Part shown: positions 1 through 8,003 of the stretch, one piece after another
Layout: the number at the start of each line of letters is the position of its first letter
Position numbering within the stretch: the first letter of the stretch is position 1
Notes under the pieces: generated by a model
The model's input: only the letters and a program-made list of their open reading frames with translations
What the model was told of the DNA's origin: nothing
Databases searched by the model: none
Source of the DNA: Amarolinea sp964580725
GTDB taxonomy: Bacteria > Chloroflexota > Anaerolineae > SSC4 > Amarolineaceae
Assembly (NCBI GenBank): GCA_964580725.1
Contig: CAZOLV010000015.1
Span: 1-64,000, forward strand
Reading direction: 5' to 3'
DNA length: 64,000 nt
Program-made: the position numbers and the translations under genes

Positions 1-8
1 GATTACGC

Positions 9-34
9 ACTGATTACGTTTTGGCGTAATCAGT
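9..34. terminator. perfect hairpin, possible terminator or element end
   Basis: Ten-base perfect inverted repeat (ACTGATTACG / CGTAATCAGT) around a six-base TTTTGG loop. It lies just downstream of the minus-strand integrase remnant, so it could end transcription of that gene or mark an element boundary. No clear U-tract follows. Confidence 0.4.
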
Positions 35-97
35 CAATTGACTCGTCCAACCCTCGATCTGCGCGTGCGCCCATTCCCACAGGCTGGAAAGCGCAAT

Positions 98-331
98 TCA
101 GGCGTTACATAACGATTTCTTGCTCAGCGGCCCTCTCCGCCGCCCGCTCAACGTCTCCTTGAGATGACTCAGGAACCCCTGCAGATCGCGCGCGGTGATC
201 TGCTCGATCGGTTTATCTGCACCCACGAATTCACCCAGCCGGCGAAACGTCAGTGCGTAATCGCGGCGCGTCGCCGGAGAAAGGTCAATCTTCGCCGTCC
301 AATACCATTCCAGCGCATCAGACAACCTCAT
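98..331 (-). pseudogene. tyrosine recombinase (integrase), N-terminal fragment
   Basis: The 77 residues match the N-terminal SAM-like DNA-binding (core-binding) domain of phage/XerD-type tyrosine recombinases: a DALEWYWTAK opening helix, LSPATRRDYALTFRRLGEFV in the middle and TARDLQGFLSHLKE before the break. A complete enzyme has about 280-400 residues and carries its catalytic R-H-R-Y residues in a C-terminal domain that is absent here. The frame stops after KKSLCNA, where the domain linker would begin. No catalytic-domain piece is visible downstream, so this is a remnant. It lies on the 3' side of a tRNA gene, the usual place for integrases of integrative elements. The family assignment is fairly firm and function is presumed lost. 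Confidence 0.65.
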
Positions 332-586
332 GATTCGTCGCTCCTTCGGTGGAAAACCGGGTAGGGCGGGTTCCTCTGTGCAGCAACCGTAAGCTCAGCC
401 ATGGCGCCCGCTGCCGGAGTAACCGTAAGCCCTACCCTGGCACGATCAGCCTCCAGAGGCTCCCCCCAGGCAAGCCACCAATTGGCAAATGTAGGAGTTT
501 AGCCATACACTGACCGTGTTTTCTACGCAAAACAGCCTCTGGAATGGCTTCCAAAGGCTGTTTCTAGGGATTTGACATACACACAG

Positions 587-660
587 TGGGCGAGAAGGGG
601 CTCGAACCCCTGACCTCACGGATGTGAACCGTGCGCTCTGACCGACTGAGCTACTCGCCC
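587..660 (-). tRNA. tRNA-Val (anticodon CAC)
   Basis: The complement folds as a full cloverleaf: acceptor stem GGGCGAG/CTCGCCC, D-arm GCTC..GAGC, anticodon stem CACGG/CCGTG with loop TTCACAT (anticodon CAC, reading GUG), and T-arm AGGGG TTCGAGC CCCTT. The discriminator base is A, as expected for valine. CCA is not encoded. The 3' end faces the integrase remnant. Confidence 0.93.
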
Positions 661-941
661 GACAGTCGTGAGTATACCATTTTTTCACATTGACCGCAAA
701 TCGCATAACCCGGACGCGTGGGCGCATCGGACGAGCGCCCTGTGGGTGGCGCAGACGTAACTGCTTGCCGAAATAGCCGTTCTGGATTATTCTGCTGGCG
801 AATCGAGACGCGGCGCATTTGACCCGAGACGAGCAGAAACGGGAAGATTACTCAGCAGATGATCCACAATCTTGATGGGCGACGGCAGGAATTGAGCACC
901 ATTCCCGTCATGGCGTAGGCGTCTGGACTGGTGGTTCTTCA

Positions 942-1304
942 ATGTCACAGGATGCGCCGATGTCCGCGCCCCACCTATCGGTGCTGGCCGGGCGCCTGGC
1001 CGAGAGCACCCTGGGTGACTTTTTCGGGACCATTCCCGGCCTTGATCTCGCCCATTTCCCGCCCCGCGGCGCCGAACCAGAGGTAGATTTTGTGCTGACA
1101 GTCGGTACGCGGCGCATTCCCGTGGAGGTCAAGTATCGCCGGCGCATTGACCCGCATGAGGACACGCACGTGCTGCGAGCATTCCTGGAAAAGACGGTCT
1201 ACAACGTACCTTTCGGGTTGCTGGTGACGCTGGAGGATCACGCGGCCATCCCCGATGAGCGCATCATTTCAATTTCGTTGTCTTCGCTGCTCTGGATGCG
1301 CTGA
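942..1304 (+). pseudogene. DUF4143 (AAA ATPase C-terminal) fragment
   Basis: The 120 residues resemble the C-terminal DUF4143 region of a common family of prokaryotic AAA ATPases. That region carries a restriction-enzyme-like core: ESTLGDFFGTIPGL, then EVDFVLTVGTRRIPVEVKYR, where E-D-F and E-V-K-Y form a PD-(D/E)XK-like pattern. Full family members have about 380-450 residues with an N-terminal Walker ATPase. Upstream, this frame is open only back to a stop at 873-875, and nothing ATPase-like is visible in it. The piece is therefore N-terminally truncated and probably non-functional, although a small stand-alone protein starting at 942 cannot be excluded. Confidence 0.55.
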
Positions 1305-1339
1305 TTTCAAAATTCGGGATGACTCATGTTCAATACGCA

Positions 1340-3550
1340 TTACGCGGGTGATTGCGCACTCACAACGACCGCGTTCGCGTCCTGCTTGACTGTCACCTGG
1401 AGGCGTGGGACACCTTCGAGTAGCTGGATGGCGAGGTGGCCCGCATGGGTGACCTTGTCCAGCGTTTTCTTTTCTTTCTTCCCCGCCGTGTCCAGGCGAT
1501 TGTTGATATTGTCCACCATGCGTTTGGGAACGAAGATGCGCAGCGCTTCGGCGCCGGGTCGCCAGCCGAAGTTGACCGTGGTCGTTCTGGAGAGTCCAGA
1601 AAGGGTCGGCAATTCCTGACCATTGGCGAGGTCCTTCACCTCTTTGGTGTACTCCCCCTCATCCGTGGCGTCTCGGCTGAAGCCGAAGTGCAGCGATTCG
1701 GGCGGCAGATGGAGCGTGAACACCTTCAGGTCGCCTCCGAAAATGGCGATGGCGACGTTTTGCCCCAGCCGTTCGTAGCGCAGCAGCTCGAGCCTGGATG
1801 ATTCAGATGGATCGAAGCTCGCATATCCTTCCACCATCAGGGAGGGCCAGCCGGCGACCAGGTCGGAGCGCAGGATGACGCCGCGCATGAGGGGGCGCTC
1901 CTGCTGGTGGGGGAACCGGGGCTGCCCCTGCGCCCCCCGCTCGCGCGCCAGGTCGAAGCGCGTCGTGCGGCCGATGCTGAACGCGCCGTCGAGCAGACAC
2001 TCCACCCACAGCCGGTCTACGCAGAAGAAACGCAGCGATTCATCTGGCAGCAAGCTCTCGTGCGGAACCAGATATTGAAATGGGACGCCAAGCAGTCGGC
2101 TGAGTCCGGTGAAGTAGGCTTGCAACTTCTGCTCGATCAGCCCTCCTTCACGGTGCACAAATTGCGAGTCGGTGAAGGGGATGTGCGAGAACCACATGTT
2201 TTGTTCCACCAGGCCGGCTTCGCGGGCGTGCGACGTCTTCCACTGCGCAATCTGCTGGCTGACGCGCGGCTCGCTGATTGCCAGCAAGCGCCCCAACTCC
2301 CAGGCGGCCGCATAGGAGGCGTCTAGCATGCGGGTCGTCTCGTTATAGAGCAGCAACTGATCGGCGTTGCGGACTGGCAATGTCTGCACGAGCGCCGCTT
2401 CGATGTCGGCGTCCAGGTTGTCGTCGGCAATCAGCGGGCCGTGATACCAGGACACCGTCTTGCCGCCTTTGCTGAGGCCATGCGCGACCGGCACGCTGCC
2501 CAGCTCGAACAATTTGTTGGCCTGAGCCGGTTGTGGGACGTGCAGCCAGCCGAAGTCGAGGGCATCCATCAACCCTTTGAACGTTTCGGTCTGGATGTGA
2601 CAGGCGTTGACCAGCGCGTCTTGAGCCGCGGCCTTGCTGAACCCTTTCTCTGCCAGGGCGGCTATGAACGCCTGGCGTCCGTTGTACAACAGGTCACGCG
2701 CGTCTCCGGCCGGAAACTGCTTCTCCACCTGGCCTTTGAGCGGTTCATCGAGCCGGCCGATCGCCCTATCGCTGACCTTGAATTGTTCGTCCGCAGGGCA
2801 GGCGAACTCCCACGAGTAAATGCTCAGCAGGGGAACCTTGCCATCGGTTGCCGCACGGAGTGCGAAGGCGCCGTCACGGGTCAGGCGTTGTTCCAGTGAG
2901 ACGAGATGGGCTACGGCCCGCGCCCCTTTACGGGGCATGCGATTGCAGACGACGATGGCCCGCTCGACCTCTTGCCCGTTTGAGTCGTGGCCGATGCGCA
3001 CGTGGGTCAGCCAGCGCATGTCGTCGGCCGTCGGCATAATTTGCTGCCAAAAGGTTGCAGCAATGCGCAACGCCTGCACGGGAGGAAAGCGCTGCCCTTG
3101 CTCGGCGGGCCAGTCAGTCACTTCTACCGCCAGACCGAGCTCATCCCGCAGCTTTTCCCACGGCATCTTCTCGGCAACCACTTTCGCGGGGTCAGTCCAC
3201 TCGTCCTCCTGCAGCAGGATCAGCGCCAACCAGGGCACGACGATTGTGTCGTCATCGTCAGCAGCGCCGCTCTGGCGCTGCCACGGCAGCGTGCTCGGCG
3301 TCAGCTCGACGTGCGGCAAGACATTGTCCCACTCGCCAAAGCTGTCACGTGGCGGAAAGACCGCGTAAATCTGCGCCGGCGAGAAGCCGAAACGCGGGCC
3401 GCTGATTTGAATGTTCAACTCCGGCGAAACGAACTTCTCGGCAACCCTGGTCGCTGTCAGCGTGAGTTCGAGTGTCGCTTGCAGTCTGCCCGGGCCTGCT
3501 TGCAGGCCAGGGCGGTGGTATCCTTCGAAACGGATCGTGTCGGCAGCCAT
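1340..3550 (-). CDS. hypothetical protein, last gene of the five-gene giant-protein cassette
   Basis: A 736-residue soluble protein that I do not recognise. It starts at ATG 3550, seven bases after the stop of the preceding DUF6603-like gene, with a weak GAGG-type ribosome site. There is no signal peptide or membrane segment. The first 100 residues look beta-rich (PELNIQISGPRFGFSPAQIY). The middle has an acidic DDDD patch and helical stretches, and the C-terminus alternates strands (FTLHLPPESLHFGF) with a Lys-rich segment (GKKEKKTLDK). It is the promoter-distal member of a co-directional block with gaps of 3-62 bases, so it is very likely co-transcribed with the ADP-ribosyltransferase-like and tail-collar proteins. 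It could be a structural or chaperone partner; nothing in the sequence decides this. Confidence 0.85.
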   Translation of the reverse strand: MAADTIRFEGYHRPGLQAGPGRLQATLELTLTATRVAEKFVSPELNIQISGPRFGFSPAQIYAVFPPRDSFGEWDNVLPHVELTPSTLPWQRQSGAADDDDTIVVPWLALILLQEDEWTDPAKVVAEKMPWEKLRDELGLAVEVTDWPAEQGQRFPPVQALRIAATFWQQIMPTADDMRWLTHVRIGHDSNGQEVERAIVVCNRMPRKGARAVAHLVSLEQRLTRDGAFALRAATDGKVPLLSIYSWEFACPADEQFKVSDRAIGRLDEPLKGQVEKQFPAGDARDLLYNGRQAFIAALAEKGFSKAAAQDALVNACHIQTETFKGLMDALDFGWLHVPQPAQANKLFELGSVPVAHGLSKGGKTVSWYHGPLIADDNLDADIEAALVQTLPVRNADQLLLYNETTRMLDASYAAAWELGRLLAISEPRVSQQIAQWKTSHAREAGLVEQNMWFSHIPFTDSQFVHREGGLIEQKLQAYFTGLSRLLGVPFQYLVPHESLLPDESLRFFCVDRLWVECLLDGAFSIGRTTRFDLARERGAQGQPRFPHQQERPLMRGVILRSDLVAGWPSLMVEGYASFDPSESSRLELLRYERLGQNVAIAIFGGDLKVFTLHLPPESLHFGFSRDATDEGEYTKEVKDLANGQELPTLSGLSRTTTVNFGWRPGAEALRIFVPKRMVDNINNRLDTAGKKEKKTLDKVTHAGHLAIQLLEGVPRLQVTVKQDANAVVVSAQSPA

Positions 3551-3557
3551 GATGTCC

Positions 3558-6500
3558 TCAATTCAGTGCATAGGTCAGCAGCCGGGGTTGCCGCAGATCG
3601 CGGCCAGAGACCTGGCTGACGTCGGAGGCATGCAGCCCCGTAAATTGGGAGTACGTCTCGGTTGGTGCATCATGAACGGCCACTTCCTCGTGTCCGACCA
3701 TCTGGAAGCTCACCTCCCGGTCCTGCAGCGTAAAGGCGTCGGTGTTGTAAGACAACTTCTCCTTCTCGATAGGCGCCGTCTCCGACGTCACGCGTTCTGC
3801 CGCGGGCGTCAAGCGGTAGCCAGTGAGCACATCCCGCACCAGGCCGCTCGACGGGTCGGTGAGGTCGGGCGCCTGCAACCCAACGCCGCCCCAGAGGCCG
3901 GCCGGGACGGTATCCCTGATCTCGGCTCGTTTGTATTTGTCGTCGCCGCGCAGCGTGTGTTGTGAGTGGAACCCGGCGCCGCGCACATCCATCGGTGTGA
4001 TGCCCAGACGGGCATCGTCACCATTGGTAATCGGGATGGCGCTGCGCGCTTCGATGACGACCTTCTCGGCATCTACGACATAGATTTCGACGCCGCCCTC
4101 TTGCGCCTTGCGCAGCAGCCCCTGCGTCACACTGACCGTGCAGACCGTGGGCAGGAACTTGGCTTTGAACGTTTCGTATGGCAGCGGCAGCGCCTTGACC
4201 TCGGCAGCCGCGCCGATCGCCACATCGAACGTCTTCGGCCCCACATCCAGCGAGGCAGTGCCGCTGAAGTCCGGCCCCCAGATGTGCATGTCAATGTGCA
4301 GGTGCATGTCAATGTGCAGCGTCGTGAGTAGCAGCGGAAGGTCTACCTTCACCCCGGCGTCGGCGCTGAGTAACACATCGTAGTGAAACGGTTCGAAGAA
4401 GATGATGGCGTCGAGCGACAGCTTGATGAAGGCGCTCAAGCTGCCCTGTTTGACGCTCACCTCCAGCGCGCCGCCCATCATCACGCACTGCGGTGTGATG
4501 GCGAAGTACATGCCGCCTTCGATGTTGGCCGGGCCGAGGTGAAAGGCGATGCCCAGACGCGGGATGTGGTTGGGGTAGTGATCGGGCACGTGAAAGTTGG
4601 GATGGTAGCCGCCGACGCTGACGACGAAATCGCCCTTGTGCTCGCCGGCCAGCCAGGCCGCGACCGCAAAGCCGCCGGTGAGATGTACCTCCGGCACGAG
4701 CAGGTAAGAGCGTTCGGTGAGCTGGCCGCCGATGAACAGGTAGCCGCTTTCAGGCACAAAGCGCGCCGTCCAGGCCAGCTCGATGAAGGCGGCCGGGTAG
4801 AAGATACTGCTGACGCCGATCAGGTTGATTTCCAACGAGCGGCCGAATTTGACCGCCAGCATCACCAGGGAATCAACGAGTCCGAACGCCTTGAACTTGA
4901 CGCCCGCCACGACGAAGTAGAGATCGGCCGCCGGCGGGAAGTATCGGTGCATGGCCGCGGCCATCTGCTGGATGTCAATGGGCGGCGGCGGCGTGACCGC
5001 CACCGCCACGAGTGGATAGGTGAGGATCTCGTTCGGCTTGGGCGGGATGAAGTCGCGGTGGATGCCGAAGCCCAGCGCCATGCCCTCGATCAGCAACGAA
5101 GGATGGACAGGAATTGGGTAGCCGAGCGCCACGAACAGGAACAGCGACGGGTGGCCCTGGTACATGGCGTAGGCGCCCATGCCGGTCAGGTTGAGCGGCG
5201 GGAAGGCGACCTGGACGATGCCGCTGTATTCGTCGTAGGCTGGGATCACCTCGCCATCTTCGTTCGTATGTTCAGGATATTTCTGGTGCAGGAAGGCGCC
5301 CAGGATGGCGAGCGTCCCCTTGCGAATCTCAATCCCGAAGCCATCGAGTGCAAACGCGATGTCGGAAAGGTTCGCCGGGTCGCTGAGGACGCTCTGCGGG
5401 ACGGTGACCTGCATCCCGATCAGTTCGAATTCGAACGCCGCCAGCGCCAGGCCGCCCGTGATCTTGAGGCCGATACGGCCGTTCTCGAAGATCAGCGCCA
5501 CTTTTTTGATGTTCAACGGCCCAATGGTTTTGCCCACGTTCTGCTGGCTGTTGGCCGAAGGTTGGGCGATCACCGAGGCAGCACTTGTTTCGGTAGTTGC
5601 TGAAGGCGTGCCAGATGGTGCAGCCAGGCGGCCGGTCGCGCTTTTTCGTTGTCCGCCCAGGTGCAGGCTGATGGGAAGTTTCAGGGAGTCGCTCAGCACC
5701 AGGTTGCCCGAAATCGTGAGACCGCGCGCAACGGCCGGGTCGTTGCTGCCGGCAGAAATAGGCAATTTTAGATGCTGGTTGAATTCCGCAACGGTCTCTG
5801 CTTCGAAGTCCCCGCTGGCCAACAGCAGTTGCAGGTCTCTGAATCCGATATCGGCCGGAAGCATGGAGCCGATGAGCGGGAAGCCGGCAAAGTCCATCGG
5901 CACATTCATGAACAGCCCGGCCAGGAATGCATACTTGCTCTGGTCGTCTTTGTGTAGGGCAATAATGGCCTGTGTCAGGATGATCTCTGGTTTGATCGGC
6001 AGGTTGTCGGCAATCTCTGCCGAAAGTGGTTCCAGCAGGTTGTGCAACCAAATCCTGTCGCCCTCCTCATGATAGTAGGAAGCCAGCAGGAACAATCCGG
6101 CCCGGTTCTTTTCGAGGTCGAATTCAAAATCACGGCCCATCACCGACAGGATGCCCGTGAAGGTGAACGACCACGCACCCTCTTGCTGCCGCACTGCCAC
6201 AACCACTTGCACAGTGACGTTCTGACCTGCCACGTCGAGTTGCCCGGTGCATTCGAATTCGAAATTCTTGTTACCAGTGCCGATCTCGATCTCCGCGCTG
6301 ATGTGGTTGATGACCATGCTGTTCACCACCGCGGGCACGGTCTGACTGCCGGCGCCCAAATGCGTTGCCAGCTTGGTGATGAGGTCGCCGATCGCGATGG
6401 CGACGCCAGGCCCGGTCGCGGCATACAAGCGCAGGCTGGTCTCGGCGCCGCTTTCGTCCTTTTCTTTTTGGAAATCCAGGCTGGCGTAGAACGCCAGATC

Positions 6501-8000
6501 ATCAATGGAAAAGGTGGCTTCGGCAAGAAAACCAAAGGCACTGGTGGGACGCGTGGCAGTGGTGGCCTGGTAGTTGAGGTAGAGCCGGATATCGTCGAGG
6601 GTGAAATGCCCTGCGGCCTGCCAGGTGGACTGTACCTCGAAGGCAAAATCGAATTCCTGCTCGGCCAGGTCGGCGCCGAGCTCGAGATCAACCACATCGA
6701 ACTGTTCGAGGATCGTCCTTGCTTCGCTGCCAGGCGAGAGGCCGAGTCTTTCGGCCACCGTCCCGATGTTGATCTTGTCGCCCTCGACCAGTCCAGCGCG
6801 CAGTTGTTTTTCCGGGTACTGAATGTCTGCGAAGATGGAAAAGCTCTCGAGGATGCGGGCTTCTGCATGAATCTGGAGCTGCACGGGAGCGTCTTTGTAG
6901 GCGCGTTGCACCATGAGGGTAGCCAGCGTAGGCTTGAATCCTAATGCTGACGGGAGTTCAACAAGGTGATCGAACTGAGAAAACTTCGCGCTGAAGCCAT
7001 ACCCGGATATGCCGTTGCGGCTATCGAGCGATACATGCGCAGCCCCGGAAAATGCGGGAAGCTGGAAAGGCGCGGCAGCCACCACCGCATTGATAACGCC
7101 CGCCTCTTGGGAGTCAAGCAGGTCGTTCAGCGATGTATCGGCATGCAGCTCCCCAAACAATGTGATGTCGGCCGTTCGACCCAGCGTAACTTCCCCGCCA
7201 ATATCGAGGGTGGCTTTACCCACGGTCAGGCTCCCGGCCAGGGAGACACCGAGACCCGAAAGGCTAACCCCTGCGAACAGCATCAACGTGAGATTGAAGC
7301 CGTCCAGCGCGATCTTGGGGCTGGCGCTGAGGTCGTAGCTGCCGGCTACCTGCAGGCATAGCGTACCCGAGGCTTTCAGGGCGCCCGCCTCCGCCTGGTA
7401 AGCGATGGAGGCTTTGGCCGACTGGAACGATTTGGGCAATAGCGGTCCAATTTGACTCAGGGGATTCTTGCTCTCGAAGCTGATGACCCCATGAAAGCTG
7501 ACACCGGAGCGGGGCGGCCAGTTGGCATAGTCGGAGAAAAAGGCCGAAAAGGCGTTGCCCGAACCCACCTGCTTAGCACATTCTGCAAAAGCGGACTCTG
7601 ATTCCTGGGTAGTGAAGAGCGCCCATCGGCTGCCCGCCCAGCCAAAGTCCGTGAGCAGGTCATCCACTGCGTTGTGCTGCAAGGCATTGCTTTCGCCAAA
7701 ATCGAACAGCCACCAACAGTCCGGTCCCTCGTTGCTGGCCGGACCAAACCAGAAAGCGGCAAGGCACGCGGTGTTGGCGCGGCCAAAGGCATTGCAGGTG
7801 GTCTTGAAAATCAACCAATCGTTGGCCTCTGTGAGTACCTCGGTCATACCAAAACCGGTGAGCTGTTCCCCGGACTCACCGCTGAGATACGCAAACAGGG
7901 AATGATCCAGGTCATCCCTGAATGCGGCGTGCAACGCAGAAAGCTCGAATGCTTTGCTGACCTCTGCCTTCAGATTGGCGATGTTGAACTCTGTAGTCAT
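3558..8000 (-). CDS. giant beta-rich DUF6603-like protein
   Basis: A 1480-residue protein with no signal peptide and no clear transmembrane helix. Most of its length consists of repeating amphipathic beta-strands separated by Gly/Asp turns, for example the runs around residues 245-300 and 560-640. The region near residues 955-1100 has the hallmark of DUF6603 proteins: FLFVALGYPIPVHPSLLIEG followed by MALGFGIHRDF and a proline-rich PPPPID segment. I assign the family from memory, at moderate confidence; its function is unknown. The long repetitive beta-sheet pattern suggests an extended groove or solenoid rather than an enzyme. The start ATG at 8000 sits directly behind the stop of the ADP-ribosyltransferase-like gene (TGATCCATG), indicating translational coupling. 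A short in-frame duplication gives HIDMHLHIDMH near residue 1230. Confidence 0.85.
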   Translation of the reverse strand: MTTEFNIANLKAEVSKAFELSALHAAFRDDLDHSLFAYLSGESGEQLTGFGMTEVLTEANDWLIFKTTCNAFGRANTACLAAFWFGPASNEGPDCWWLFDFGESNALQHNAVDDLLTDFGWAGSRWALFTTQESESAFAECAKQVGSGNAFSAFFSDYANWPPRSGVSFHGVISFESKNPLSQIGPLLPKSFQSAKASIAYQAEAGALKASGTLCLQVAGSYDLSASPKIALDGFNLTLMLFAGVSLSGLGVSLAGSLTVGKATLDIGGEVTLGRTADITLFGELHADTSLNDLLDSQEAGVINAVVAAAPFQLPAFSGAAHVSLDSRNGISGYGFSAKFSQFDHLVELPSALGFKPTLATLMVQRAYKDAPVQLQIHAEARILESFSIFADIQYPEKQLRAGLVEGDKINIGTVAERLGLSPGSEARTILEQFDVVDLELGADLAEQEFDFAFEVQSTWQAAGHFTLDDIRLYLNYQATTATRPTSAFGFLAEATFSIDDLAFYASLDFQKEKDESGAETSLRLYAATGPGVAIAIGDLITKLATHLGAGSQTVPAVVNSMVINHISAEIEIGTGNKNFEFECTGQLDVAGQNVTVQVVVAVRQQEGAWSFTFTGILSVMGRDFEFDLEKNRAGLFLLASYYHEEGDRIWLHNLLEPLSAEIADNLPIKPEIILTQAIIALHKDDQSKYAFLAGLFMNVPMDFAGFPLIGSMLPADIGFRDLQLLLASGDFEAETVAEFNQHLKLPISAGSNDPAVARGLTISGNLVLSDSLKLPISLHLGGQRKSATGRLAAPSGTPSATTETSAASVIAQPSANSQQNVGKTIGPLNIKKVALIFENGRIGLKITGGLALAAFEFELIGMQVTVPQSVLSDPANLSDIAFALDGFGIEIRKGTLAILGAFLHQKYPEHTNEDGEVIPAYDEYSGIVQVAFPPLNLTGMGAYAMYQGHPSLFLFVALGYPIPVHPSLLIEGMALGFGIHRDFIPPKPNEILTYPLVAVAVTPPPPIDIQQMAAAMHRYFPPAADLYFVVAGVKFKAFGLVDSLVMLAVKFGRSLEINLIGVSSIFYPAAFIELAWTARFVPESGYLFIGGQLTERSYLLVPEVHLTGGFAVAAWLAGEHKGDFVVSVGGYHPNFHVPDHYPNHIPRLGIAFHLGPANIEGGMYFAITPQCVMMGGALEVSVKQGSLSAFIKLSLDAIIFFEPFHYDVLLSADAGVKVDLPLLLTTLHIDMHLHIDMHIWGPDFSGTASLDVGPKTFDVAIGAAAEVKALPLPYETFKAKFLPTVCTVSVTQGLLRKAQEGGVEIYVVDAEKVVIEARSAIPITNGDDARLGITPMDVRGAGFHSQHTLRGDDKYKRAEIRDTVPAGLWGGVGLQAPDLTDPSSGLVRDVLTGYRLTPAAERVTSETAPIEKEKLSYNTDAFTLQDREVSFQMVGHEEVAVHDAPTETYSQFTGLHASDVSQVSGRDLRQPRLLTYALN

Positions 8001-8003
8001 GGA

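Noticed and set aside
332..586. Inverted GGGTAGGGC / GCCCTACCC arms (360-368, 429-437) as an attachment site
   Set aside because: Short arms 60 bases apart with no duplicate of the tRNA 3' end nearby; too weak to call.
4383..5603. Long plus-strand open frame opposite the DUF6603-like gene
   Set aside because: Arg/Asp/Gly/His-rich composition without any domain, fully inside a real gene on the other strand. A GC-rich shadow frame; several similar ones occur opposite 18-25 kb and 28-36 kb.
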